Shown: positions 1-6,452, counted from the first letter of the stretch. The stretch: DNA of 22,732 nucleotides from an uncultured Oscillospiraceae bacterium (GCA_934589225.1 CAKTNS010000044.1:1-22732), one strand, 5' to 3'. Translations and numbers: made by a program. The notes: generated by a model from the letters alone, not told the origin.

Positions 1-76
1 CAGCAACCAGTTCAAAAACTGGTTGCCACCATACGGTTTTGCCGTGCAAAACCGGCAATCGAGTCCTGTTGCCCCC
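1..76. repeat. cloverleaf repeat, family 1, copy 1 (partial)
   Basis: Truncated by the window start. The AACCAGTT/AACTGGTT and CGGTTTTGC/GCAAAACCG hairpins and the right outer-stem arm TCGAGTCC (59-66) are present. The left arm and first hairpin lie outside the window. Confidence 0.8.
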
Positions 77-113
77 CTTCAGTGACTGCCACCCATAGGG
101 TGGCGCTCCTCTT

Positions 114-244
114 TGGTGCGGGCAGGACTCGAACCCATCTAAATGCCAAATGCCAGTGGCATTTGGCAGCAACCAGTTCAAAAACTGGTTGCCACCATAC
201 GGTTTTGCCGTGCAAAACCGGCAATCGAGTCCTGTTGCCCCCCC
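114..244. repeat. cloverleaf repeat, family 1, copy 2
   Basis: The outer stem pairs 125-132 (GGACTCGA) with 225-232 (TCGAGTCC). Two more Watson-Crick pairs and two G-U pairs extend it outward. Inside are three perfect hairpins: 144-154 with 158-168 (11 bp, loop agt), 169-178 with 183-192 (10 bp, loop caaa) and 200-208 with 212-220 (9 bp, loop cgt). On the minus strand the left boundary reads GGGTTCGAGTCCTGCCCGC followed by ACCA, which is tRNA-3'-end-like. Confidence 0.85.
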
Positions 245-281
245 TTGCAGTGACCGCCACCTTCTGGGTGGCGCTCCTCTT

Positions 282-412
282 TGGTGCGGCCAGGACTCGA
301 ACCCATTTCAATGCCAAATGCCAGTGGCATTTGACAGCAACCAGTTCAAAAACTGGTTGCCACTATACGGTTTTGCCGTGCAAAACCGGCAATCGAGTCC
401 TGTTGCCCCCCC
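282..412. repeat. cloverleaf repeat, family 1, copy 3
   Basis: The outer stem pairs 293-300 with 393-400 and keeps the same three-hairpin order as copy 2. One base of the first hairpin stem has changed (GGCATTTGACA instead of GGCATTTGGCA), leaving a single mismatch. The left boundary (282-300) is complementary to a tRNA 3' end including CCA (minus strand TCGAGTCCTGGCCGC then ACCA). After this copy the repeat decays at about 455. Confidence 0.85.
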
Positions 413-496
413 TTCAGTGACCGCCACCTTCTGGGTGGCGCTCCTCTTTGGTGCGGAGGCTGGCTGTTTTACTTCATCAATATAAAAACATTCCGC

Positions 497-524
497 TTGA
501 CATTATCAGAAATGAGAATATGAT
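497..524 (+). promoter_or_regulatory. sigma-A-type promoter for the ArsR-like regulator
   Basis: TTGACA at 497-502, a 16-nt spacer and TATGAT at 519-524. An ATTATC...GATAAT inverted pair (about 502-537) spans the -10 region and could be an operator for the regulator encoded just downstream. That last point is inference only. Confidence 0.65.
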
Positions 525-560
525 AGAATCAGATAATACTTTAAGGAGTGATGGCACCCC

Positions 561-1061
561 ATGGAGCTGGCGGAAATTGTAATGAATCCTGTTCGGCAGA
601 GGATCTTTCAGTATTTTTTGCTTCATGAAACCGGCACGGCCAAGGAGCTCCGGAAGGCGCTGCCGGATGTTCCCAGCGCGAGCCTATATCGGCACATCAG
701 GATCCTTGCGGACAGCTCCATCCTCACGGTGGTTGGCGAAAACCGGATCCGGGGCACCGTGGAAAGCGTTTATAGGCTCAACAAGGATGCTATGGCCACG
801 GAGGATGAAAACGGGAACGCGGTACAGATGTCGCTGCTGAGTATCTGTGCTTCCTTTGCAAAATACTTTTCCACCGGCAACGCCGACCCCCAAAAGGACA
901 TGCTGCTGTTCACCAACTGTACGCTGCTGCTGACGGATCAGGAATTTTCGGAGTACCTTTCGGAAATCAATCAGGTGACGGTCAAGTACATGAAGCAGGC
1001 ACCCTCCGAAAGCAGTAACATGCGGAGGATCACCCTCATTTCCGCCCCGGCAAACAAGTAG
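561..1061 (+). CDS. ArsR-like winged-helix transcriptional regulator
   Basis: A 166-aa protein. Residues 1-75 form a winged helix-turn-helix of the ArsR/HTH_20 type: NPVRQRIFQYFL, then a recognition segment ASLYRHIRILADSSIL and a wing ending near VYRLN. The rest is an unassigned helical effector part with no metal-binding cysteine pair, so it is probably not a metal sensor. An AAGGAG at 543-548 lies 12 nt before the ATG at 561. A nearer ATG at 551 is out of frame. It has its own promoter (497-524) and is followed 8 nt later by the KTR gene, suggesting a small operon. It could regulate the neighbouring CPBP protease or DJ-1 genes. DNA binding is well supported; the target is unknown. Confidence 0.75.
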   Translation: MELAEIVMNPVRQRIFQYFLLHETGTAKELRKALPDVPSASLYRHIRILADSSILTVVGENRIRGTVESVYRLNKDAMATEDENGNAVQMSLLSICASFAKYFSTGNADPQKDMLLFTNCTLLLTDQEFSEYLSEINQVTVKYMKQAPSESSNMRRITLISAPANK

Positions 1062-1069
1062 GTGCTTTT

Positions 1070-1258
1070 ATGGAAAAACAAGGACAATGGCTGTTGTGCC
1101 CCTATTGTCACGGGAAAACCCGGGTGTGGATTCGGGAGGATACCGTTCTTCACAACTTTCTTCTCTTTTGCCCCAAATGCAAGCGGGAGGAATTGATCGA
1201 TCTACAGCAATTTCATATGACACTGTTGAAACAGTCAGACGCCAAGACGCAGAACTGA
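1070..1258 (+). CDS. cysteine-rich KTR mini-protein (Cys_rich_KTR family)
   Basis: A 62-aa protein with two CxxC knuckles, C10-P-Y-C13 and C34-P-K-C37, probably binding one zinc. The first is followed by GKTR (15-18), the motif that names the family (Pfam PF14205, from memory). Its C-terminus DAKTQN resembles the DAKTQSR end of relatives carried on Gram-positive conjugative elements next to resistance genes. Function is unknown. The stop codon (1256-1258) lies inside the 5' arm of an intrinsic terminator (1248-1294), so a ribosome finishing this frame would sit on the hairpin. It lies 51 nt upstream of the CPBP gene. A second copy occurs at 4673-4855. Confidence 0.85.
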   Translation: MEKQGQWLLCPYCHGKTRVWIREDTVLHNFLLFCPKCKREELIDLQQFHMTLLKQSDAKTQN

Positions 1259-1294
1259 ACCTGAGGAACGATTGGGTTCGTTCTGCGCCTTTTT
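1248..1294 (+). terminator. intrinsic terminator/attenuator overlapping the KTR stop codon
   Basis: CGCAGAAC (1248-1255) pairs with GTTCTGCG (1280-1287), and GAACC (1257-1261) pairs with GGTTC (1275-1279) across a one-base bulge. A T5 run follows at 1290-1294. It sits between the KTR frame and the CPBP gene, so it may work as an attenuator. Confidence 0.8.
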
Positions 1295-1309
1295 ATCAGG
1301 GAGGAATGC

Positions 1310-2194
1310 ATGATGAAGAAACTATCAAAATACTTGCTTTGGGCATTTGGAGCCGCATGGGTCTTGCAAATCATTGCCGGTGTCCTTTATCGCAAAGGAA
1401 ACGGCATGGGCTATTCCGTGCTGCTGGCAGTGTCTATGTTTGCGCCGCTGCTTGCATCTGTTATGTCCGGAGCGGAGATACAAAGAATTGGCTGGAAGCC
1501 CCATATAAAGGGGAACCTGCGCTGGCTCCTCGTTGCATGGTTTGCTCCGGCAGCCTTGGGAGCGGCTGGTGCCGCACTGTACTTCCTGCTGGTCCCCAAT
1601 GCCTTAGACACAACTTTTGCATACGTCCGCACTTCGTTAGGCGTTGAGGGCCTGTCACAGCTGGAAAGCGCAGGTCTTTCCCTCCAACTCTATGCGCTCA
1701 TCGGTGCCGTATCCGCAATGACCTACGCTCCATTTGTGAATATGCTGTTTGCGGTTGGAGAAGAAGCAGGCTGGAGAGGAACAATGTACCCGATGCTGAA
1801 AGACCGTTTCGGTATTACAAGAGGAAGGCTGCTTGGCGGTGGGATCTGGGGCATCTGGCATTGGCCGATCATGCTGCTTGCCGGGTATGAGTATGGAACG
1901 ACCTATTGGGGCGCTCCGGTGACGGGACCGCTTCTGTTCTGCGTCATTACGATTGCAATGGGGATTCTGCTTGACGTTCTCTACGAGAAAACGAACTGCA
2001 TCTGGGTTCCGGCGCTCTGTCACGGTGCAATCAACGCCTTTGCCGGTGTTCCGACGCTTTTCCTGAATCCGGCATACGCTGACAGGCTGCTCCTTGGGCC
2101 GTTGATGATTGGCGTGATCAGCGGCTTGCCGCTGATGCTGACAGCCTTCATCCTTTCCCTGCGGGAAAAGAATACAGTCGTGAAAGAGAGGTAA
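1310..2194 (+). CDS. CPBP-family intramembrane metalloprotease
   Basis: A 294-aa multi-pass membrane protein. Hydrophobic segments include roughly residues 8-27, 35-52, 72-96, 126-150, 205-223 and 262-285. It carries the CPBP (CAAX protease/bacteriocin-processing, Abi) motifs in order: E151-E152-x3-R156, H184 in GIWHWP, and H238/N242 in CHGAIN. In this family these residues bind the catalytic metal or the glutamate-activated water within the membrane. Members process prenylated or peptide substrates or confer bacteriocin self-immunity; the substrate here cannot be inferred. The start is the first of two consecutive ATGs behind AGGGAGGA (1298-1305). It follows the KTR terminator, so expression may depend on read-through. 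The next gene begins 4 nt after the stop. Confidence 0.88.
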   Translation: MMKKLSKYLLWAFGAAWVLQIIAGVLYRKGNGMGYSVLLAVSMFAPLLASVMSGAEIQRIGWKPHIKGNLRWLLVAWFAPAALGAAGAALYFLLVPNALDTTFAYVRTSLGVEGLSQLESAGLSLQLYALIGAVSAMTYAPFVNMLFAVGEEAGWRGTMYPMLKDRFGITRGRLLGGGIWGIWHWPIMLLAGYEYGTTYWGAPVTGPLLFCVITIAMGILLDVLYEKTNCIWVPALCHGAINAFAGVPTLFLNPAYADRLLLGPLMIGVISGLPLMLTAFILSLREKNTVVKER

Positions 2195-2198
2195 CACG

Positions 2199-2748
2199 AT
2201 GTACCATCCAAGATTAAAGGGAAACCACTATGATATGAAAGATGTATTTCTTGTATATAACAATAGCTGTTTTTATGAAATCGTGATACTGAATTATTTT
2301 ATGAGCTATTCCCACTGCGACATGGTTTTCTGCTCGTTAGACGGAAAGCCTGTCCGCGCTATGGAAGGTTTTTCCGTCAATGTTGATGCCTTTGGAGGCA
2401 CTTGACAAAGCGCAGATCAGAAGCTTTGTCATTCCGGGCGGAAACAGTTCCCAAATTGACACGCCGGAGGTGAAGTCGTATCTGCAAGCCTTAAGGAAAC
2501 GGGAGATTTTGATTGCCGGGATCTGTGCGGGAGTCGATGTGCTGGATCACGCCGGGATTCTGTGCAATGTAGAATCGATCCATTCCTCCAATGTGGACCT
2601 GGTAACGGATAAAAATGTGATAACTGCACGGGCAAATGCCTATGTGGATTTCGCGGTTGAAGTTGCAAAGAAACTGGATCTGTTCGCCGGTGAAGCTGAT
2701 CTTCAAGAAACCATCAATTTCTGGAAACAGTATCAAAGAGTACAGTAG
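2199..2748 (+). pseudogene. frameshifted DJ-1/PfpI-family gene
   Basis: Two overlapping frames together make one DJ-1/PfpI-like protein. Frame 1 (2199-2405) gives the N-terminal strand/helix MKDVFLVYNN...EIVILNYFM and GKPVRAMEGFSV. Frame 2 (from about 2380) gives IRSFVIPGGN and the nucleophile elbow AGICAGVDVLDHAGIL, ending at 2748. A +1 shift joins them. The catalytic Cys of the elbow is intact. The simplest reading is an indel near 2375-2405 that broke the gene. However, the frame-1 stop lies in GGAGGC-ACT-TGA-C, which resembles the SD-plus-UGA-C context of the prfB programmed +1 frameshift, so recoding is not excluded. The cytidine-deaminase-like gene follows 13 nt later. Confidence 0.75.
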
Positions 2749-2761
2749 TACGGAGGTTACT

Positions 2762-3193
2762 ATGGATATATGGGAAAAACTTTATACACAAGCAAAGAAA
2801 GAATATCACCCCGAGGATGTGACACCTTTTGTCTATGCACATCATGTGGTATGTGCATTGGAAAGCGCAGACGGCACCATCTACACAGGCTTTTGTATTG
2901 AAGCGTGTAGCGGTGTGATGAACCTGTGTGCGGAACGAGTCGCTGCACTAAATATGTATGTAAACAGCGGTCAAACAAAGATCAGGCGACTGATTGCCTT
3001 TCGAGATGAAGCACCGTCCGGAGGCGGCAGTGGAATGCCCTGCGGTGCCTGTCGTGAGTTTTTGTATCAGTTGAATGAAGAAAACGAAAACATGGAGATC
3101 ATGGTGAACTATGAAACAAGAGAAACCGTGACGCTGAAAGATTTGATGCCGAATTGGTGGGGAAAAGAACGCTACGAGCGATCCCGCTTATAA
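2762..3193 (+). CDS. cytidine/blasticidin-S deaminase-like zinc enzyme
   Basis: A 143-aa protein. It has the zinc-dependent cytidine deaminase signature with C56-A57-E58 (zinc ligand plus catalytic Glu) and P93-C94-G-A-C97-R-E-F (the other two zinc ligands). The first ligand is Cys, as in homotetrameric CDA and blasticidin-S deaminase, rather than His. The N-terminal region VYAHHVVCALESADGTIYTGFCIEA is where CDAs normally show the S-x-F-x-V-A-A-A substrate loop. That loop is poorly conserved here, so a nucleoside-antibiotic deaminase or another substrate is possible. The start is chosen for GGAGG at 2752-2756, 5 nt upstream; the frame is open further back but without a ribosome site. It lies in line with the broken DJ-1 gene. 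Confidence 0.82.
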   Translation: MDIWEKLYTQAKKEYHPEDVTPFVYAHHVVCALESADGTIYTGFCIEACSGVMNLCAERVAALNMYVNSGQTKIRRLIAFRDEAPSGGGSGMPCGACREFLYQLNEENENMEIMVNYETRETVTLKDLMPNWWGKERYERSRL

Positions 3194-3213
3194 AGCAATG
3201 GGAGGAAACAACC

Positions 3214-3282
3214 ATGAAAAAATATATGAAAATGGGTACAAATAGATGCACAGGAGGCGTGTACTGTGAAAACATTATATAA
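3214..3282 (+). CDS. possible 22-aa leader peptide upstream of the DUF2975 gene
   Basis: A short frame starting MKKYMKMGTNRC with a strong SD (GGGAGG, 3200-3205, 8 nt upstream). It ends with TAA at 3280-3282, 17 nt inside the DUF2975 gene in another frame. The SD and overlap would permit translational coupling. The peptide has no recognisable family. It could equally be the start of a lost gene. Confidence 0.35.
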   Translation: MKKYMKMGTNRCTGGVYCENII

Positions 3283-3802
3283 CATTCAAAAGCTATCTAA
3301 AATCGGAAAAATTCTCAGCAGGATCGTGTTTATCTTCAGCATCATCGGTTTCTGCGGCTGCATCGTCGGGATTCTCAGTATGGCACTCGGTGCGCCGACA
3401 CTGAAAATCGGCGGCCTGACGCTCGAAAGCATCCTAAGCATGGAGGCAGGAGTTACCACCGGCACGGTATATGCGGCGATGGCGGCAGGGATGATTCTCT
3501 GCGCGGGAGAAGCAGTGCTTGCCAAATTTGCGGAGCATTACTTTAGGCGGGAGCTTGCCGACGGGACGCCGTTTACATTTGCAGGCGCAAAGGAACTGCA
3601 GCGTCTTGGTATTCTGACGATTTGCCTCCCCATTGGTACGCAAATCGTCGCGGAAATTGTTCATGCTGTAATGGAACAGACCATGCAGGGCGTCGCACCG
3701 CTGCAATTGGACAATGACGGTTCCGTTACCCTTGGCATCATGTTCATTGTCCTGTCGCTGATTTGCCGGTATGGAGCGGAGCTGCACGAAGAAAAGGCGT
3801 AA
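3266..3802 (+). CDS. DUF2975 family membrane protein
   Basis: A 178-aa protein with about four transmembrane segments (near residues 18-42, 66-84, 112-130 and 152-168). The cytoplasmic EL-x-D-GTPFT-x-x-GA-x-EL-x-x-LGI stretch (about 96-116) is the DUF2975 hallmark (Pfam PF11188, from memory). The start is GTG behind AGGAGG (3252-3257, spacing 8); no in-frame ATG fits. In most genomes DUF2975 is followed by a YozG-like Xre regulator, but here the next gene is a TetR regulator beyond an inserted hairpin element. The usual partner may therefore have been lost or replaced. Function is unknown. Confidence 0.78.
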   Translation: MKTLYNIQKLSKIGKILSRIVFIFSIIGFCGCIVGILSMALGAPTLKIGGLTLESILSMEAGVTTGTVYAAMAAGMILCAGEAVLAKFAEHYFRRELADGTPFTFAGAKELQRLGILTICLPIGTQIVAEIVHAVMEQTMQGVAPLQLDNDGSVTLGIMFIVLSLICRYGAELHEEKA

Positions 3803-3854
3803 CGGTATATCATGGTTAAAAATTCAAAGCGGCTTGGCATATTGTAAAAACAAT

Positions 3855-3940
3855 TTAGGGAAGCTCTGATAAAATCGACAGAAACTGACGGCAAAAGATT
3901 CGCCGCTCAGCCGTAGACAATCGATTCAGAGCTTCCTTAG
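3855..3940. mobile_element. 78-bp MITE-like hairpin with TTAG flanks
   Basis: Terminal inverted repeats GGAAGCTCTGA (3859-3869) and TCAGAGCTTCC (3926-3936) are perfect over 11 bp. They are flanked by the direct repeat TTAG (3855-3858, 3937-3940), like a 4-bp target duplication. Pairing continues inward (AAATCGA...TCGATT, CTGACGGC...GCCGCTCAG), so the element folds into one long hairpin. There is no coding capacity. The YTAR-type duplication and GGAAG ends recall IS5-family elements; that link is inference. Confidence 0.6.
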
Positions 3941-3971
3941 ATATTTGTCCGCAAATTTTGCTTCGGACGGA

Positions 3972-4012
3972 TTGACAATCGCTACTTACCGATGTATAAT
4001 TTGTGTTATACA
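3972..4012 (+). promoter_or_regulatory. consensus promoter with TetR-type operator
   Basis: TTGACA (3972-3977), a 17-nt spacer and TATAAT (3995-4000) match the sigma-A consensus perfectly. A palindrome TGTATAA-N6-TTATACA (3993-4012) covers the -10 and the start site. Its position points to autorepression by the TetR gene just downstream. Confidence 0.78.
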
Positions 4013-4043
4013 TAATGTGAATTATAAATTCAGAGGTGCGAAT

Positions 4044-4616
4044 ATGCCTGCCAAAGCAAAAGTCACAAAAGAGATGATCGTTGACGCAGCCTTTGCGATT
4101 GCCCGCGAGGCGGGCGTGGAAAACATCAACGCAAGGACTGTATCGGAAAGGCTGCATTGCTCCACACAGCCCGTCATGTATCATTTTGCGACGATGGAAG
4201 AACTGAAAAGAACAGTCTACGCAAAGGCAGACCTTTATCATTCGGAATACCTGATGACCATGAAAAAACCGCCCAAGGGCGCCGCCCTTGGAATCGGAAT
4301 GAACTATATCCGCTTTGCCATCGAAGAACCCCACCTGTTCCGTTTCCTTTTTCAGTCGGATTATTTTAACGGAAAGACTTTACTTGAACTGATCGATGCG
4401 GAGGAGCTTATCCCTGTTCTTTCAGCGATGCAGAGGTCCTTGGGAATCGGCATGGAGCAGACGAAAACGGTTTTCATCACGGTGTTTCTGTTTGCCCACG
4501 GGTATGCAAGCATGATCGCCAACAATGAGCTGAAATACGACGAGGACACGATCAGTTCCCATTTGGAGCGGGCATACAGGGGCGCAATATTGGCGGCCCA
4601 GGAGAAAAGGGCATGA
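4044..4616 (+). CDS. TetR/AcrR family transcriptional regulator
   Basis: A 190-aa protein. The N-terminal TetR helix-turn-helix spans about residues 8-55 (ITKEMIVDAAF-type helix 1, then ARTVSERLHCSTQPVMYHFATMEEL). The C-terminal ligand-binding region is all helical, with a conserved-looking FIxFAxEEPHLFRFLF-type segment that often marks TetR proteins with a WHG-like C-terminal domain. The ATG at 4044 is chosen for AGAGGTG at 4032-4038; an upstream in-frame extension would place the start inside the promoter. The operator palindrome at 3993-4012 suggests autorepression. The KTR gene that follows at 4673 is probably cotranscribed, and the alpha/beta hydrolase follows its terminator. The ligand is unknown. 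Confidence 0.88.
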   Translation: MPAKAKVTKEMIVDAAFAIAREAGVENINARTVSERLHCSTQPVMYHFATMEELKRTVYAKADLYHSEYLMTMKKPPKGAALGIGMNYIRFAIEEPHLFRFLFQSDYFNGKTLLELIDAEELIPVLSAMQRSLGIGMEQTKTVFITVFLFAHGYASMIANNELKYDEDTISSHLERAYRGAILAAQEKRA

Positions 4617-4672
4617 AAGAATGTGCAGACGCTGTCGGCATATTGGCTGACAAGAGAAGCGAGGGAGCACAA

Positions 4673-4855
4673 ATGGATGAAAGCCTGAAACTGCGTTGGC
4701 TTTGCTGCCCCAGATGCGGCGGCAAAACAAGGACGCAGATACGGTCACATACGGTGTTGGAGGATTTTCCGCTGTTCTGCCCCAAGTGCAAATACACCTG
4801 CGTCATTCGTTTCAAGGACGGAAAAATTGAAGAAATCAAAATGCCAGACGCTTAG
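4673..4855 (+). CDS. second cysteine-rich KTR mini-protein
   Basis: A 60-aa protein with C12-P-R-C15, GKTR (17-20) and C36-P-K-C39, colinear with the 1070-1258 gene but clearly diverged. The start at 4673 is chosen for GAGGGA at 4661-4666 and gives the usual family length. An earlier in-frame ATG at 4613 overlaps the tetR stop (ATGA) and would add 20 residues unlike the family. The stop (4853-4855) is 1 nt before the 5' arm of an intrinsic terminator, the same arrangement as in the first copy. Its role is unknown; two zinc knuckles suggest nucleic-acid or protein contact. Confidence 0.85.
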   Translation: MDESLKLRWLCCPRCGGKTRTQIRSHTVLEDFPLFCPKCKYTCVIRFKDGKIEEIKMPDA

Positions 4856-4856
4856 A

Positions 4857-4897
4857 CGCAGTGCAGACCGAGAACAGGTTTGTACTGCGCCTTTTTT
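4857..4897 (+). terminator. intrinsic terminator/attenuator directly after the second KTR gene
   Basis: CGCAGTGCAGACC (4857-4869) pairs with GGTTTGTACTGCG (4877-4889), giving 13 bp with two G-U pairs. C2 and T6 (4892-4897) follow. It shares its CGCAG...CTGCG base and its position with the 1248-1294 terminator. Confidence 0.85.
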
Positions 4898-4926
4898 CAC
4901 ATCAATGAAGAAAAGAGGAACTGCAA

Positions 4927-5817
4927 ATGAAGAAACCCAATGAAAACGATATTCTGGAAACCACATTGTCCATCGCCGAGAAAGGCTACCCGGAAGCCTA
5001 TCAGTTTTTGCTGAATGCCTACGAGGAACGCCCAAGCAGCTTTGGGCCCCAAACATTCTACTTCCTGGCCTGTTTGGCCGATAGGCCGGGGACGGCTTTG
5101 GAGTGGCTGCGAAAGGCCATTCAAGAGAACAACTGGTGGTATCGCCCGGAGGTGTTGGAGGATGAGGACCTGGCGGCGCCTCAAAAGGATGGGGCATTTC
5201 TTTCGCTGAAAGCAATTTCGGACGAACGCTATGCAGATGCCCTTTCCCAGGCTGAGGCGATTTTTTCATGGAAGAAAAAAACAGCGGACAACCTGTTTCT
5301 GGCCATTCATGGGAACACACAAAACGGCCATGTTGCCCGGACAGATTGGGAACCAATCGTGGGAACAGGGGGCCTGTGGCAGTTGGAAACCGTCCAGAGT
5401 GCCGAACCGGACGGCTATGGAACCTATCGCTGGAGCTATGACAGCACTTCCTATCTGCCGGTGGCAAATTCCCTGGAAAGGGTACAAACCCAGGGCTATC
5501 AAAACATCGCCTGCGGCGGCTTCTCTGCCGGATGCGATATGCTTTTGCGGGCGGTCACATGTTCCCCTGCACGCTGCGATCTGTTGCTCCTGCAAAGCCC
5601 CTGGATCCCCATCTTGCAGGATCAGGCGGAAGCTGTGGTTCGTGCCATTTTTCAAAAGGACATGGAGCTTCGGATTTTCTGCGGCGCAGAGGATGAGGAC
5701 TGCCTTCCAATGGCAAAGCAGCTATATGCCGCGGCAAAGCAAGCAGGCTGCAACGTGACACTGACGGTTCAGGAGCACACCCGGCATCAGTTTCCGGCGC
5801 AGCCCTACCATGTATAG
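4927..5817 (+). CDS. alpha/beta-hydrolase-like protein with helical N-terminus
   Basis: A 296-aa protein with two parts. Residues 1-115 are helical with TPR-like repeats (AYQFLLNAYEERP, FYFLACLADRPGTALEWLRKAI). Residues 120-296 look like a compact alpha/beta hydrolase: strand plus H128-G129-N130 (oxyanion region), nucleophile elbow G198-F-S200-A-G202, an acidic loop EDEDC (255-259) and the candidate catalytic histidine H287 in HTRHQFP. No signal peptide, so probably cytoplasmic. AGAGGA precedes the ATG by about 8 nt. It follows the KTR terminator and precedes the cyclase gene by 12 nt, so these two are probably one operon. The substrate is not predictable; peptidase- or esterase-type chemistry is likely. 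Confidence 0.65.
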   Translation: MKKPNENDILETTLSIAEKGYPEAYQFLLNAYEERPSSFGPQTFYFLACLADRPGTALEWLRKAIQENNWWYRPEVLEDEDLAAPQKDGAFLSLKAISDERYADALSQAEAIFSWKKKTADNLFLAIHGNTQNGHVARTDWEPIVGTGGLWQLETVQSAEPDGYGTYRWSYDSTSYLPVANSLERVQTQGYQNIACGGFSAGCDMLLRAVTCSPARCDLLLLQSPWIPILQDQAEAVVRAIFQKDMELRIFCGAEDEDCLPMAKQLYAAAKQAGCNVTLTVQEHTRHQFPAQPYHV

Positions 5818-5829
5818 AGAGGAACCAAA

Positions 5830-6429
5830 ATGAAAATCTATGACATTTCCCAAGAGGTTTTCAGCTGTCAGGTATATGCCGGAGACCCGGCACCGGAAAA
5901 GGAGCTGCTTTCTTCAATGGAAAAAGGCGGGCTGTATAACCTGACGGCTTTTCGAATGTGCGCACATAATGGTACCCATATTGATGCACCGTTTCATTTC
6001 ATCCAAGGCGGAAAAGCGGTTGATTCCATAGATTTAGATGCGTTCATTGGACTGGCTTATGTTGCGGAGCATCATGGCATTGTCTCCGCCGACGATGCTG
6101 CGGCAATACTCGAAAATGCGAAAAAGCAGAACCCGGAAGCGGCAAAGAGAATTCTTATCAAGGGAGATGCAGAGGTTTCTTCGGAAGCAGCCAAGGTATT
6201 TGCTGCCTCAAAGGTGCTCTTGCTTGGAAACGAGTCCCAAACCGTTGGTCCCCCAAATGCCCCAATGGAGGTACACCGCATTTTGCTGGGAGCCGGTGTC
6301 GTATTGCTTGAGGGAATCCGTTTGGCAGAGGTTTCGGAAGACGTTTATTTCCTGAATGCGGCCCCTCTGAATCTATCCGGTGCGGATGGTTCTCCATGCA
6401 GAGCCGTACTGATCACCACCGAGAAATGA
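5830..6429 (+). CDS. cyclase-family metal-dependent hydrolase (kynurenine formamidase-like)
   Basis: A 199-aa protein with the cyclase/KynB signature H46-N-G-T-H50-I-D52-A-P-F-H56 (Pfam PF04199 from memory), which ligates a divalent metal. The C-terminal region includes ILLGAGVVLLEGIRLAEV and NAAPLNLSGADGSPCRAVLI, the usual end of this family. Family members hydrolyse N-formylkynurenine, cyclic amides or related compounds, or make polyketide rings. No tryptophan-degradation neighbours are present, so I do not name it kynB. An AGAGAGG site lies about 8 nt before the ATG. It sits in an apparent operon between the alpha/beta hydrolase and the DUF3795-kinase fusion. Confidence 0.85.
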   Translation: MKIYDISQEVFSCQVYAGDPAPEKELLSSMEKGGLYNLTAFRMCAHNGTHIDAPFHFIQGGKAVDSIDLDAFIGLAYVAEHHGIVSADDAAAILENAKKQNPEAAKRILIKGDAEVSSEAAKVFAASKVLLLGNESQTVGPPNAPMEVHRILLGAGVVLLEGIRLAEVSEDVYFLNAAPLNLSGADGSPCRAVLITTEK

Positions 6430-6452
6430 ATGCTGATTTTGTGGAGTGAACT

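Larger units (their letters stand above)
1..455. repeat. tandem array of tRNA-3'-end-bounded cloverleaf repeats (family 1)
   Basis: Three head-to-tail units, the first cut by the window edge. The motif CAGCAACCAGTTC recurs at 1, 167 and 335, giving periods of 166 and 168 bp. Each unit has an outer stem (GGACTCGA with TCGAGTCC) enclosing three hairpins, then a linker carrying the palindrome GCCACC-N5-GGTGGC. On the minus strand one boundary reads as a tRNA 3' end: the T-arm motif GGGTTCGAGTCC, an acceptor-like strand and CCA. No complete tRNA is present. Long reading frames cross the array on both strands, but they simply follow the repeat, so I do not call them genes. The array probably continues to the left of the window. 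Confidence 0.85.

Noticed and set aside
114..300. tRNA genes suggested by CCA and T-arm-like sequences in the repeats.
   Set aside because: Only the 3' end is tRNA-like. No D-arm, anticodon arm or matching 5' acceptor strand can be drawn.
1..455. CRISPR array.
   Set aside because: The units are nearly identical along their whole 167-bp period, with no short repeats separated by unique spacers.
12..485. Frames on both strands across the family 1 repeats.
   Set aside because: They are open because the repeat period and composition lack stops; there is no ribosome site or independent support.
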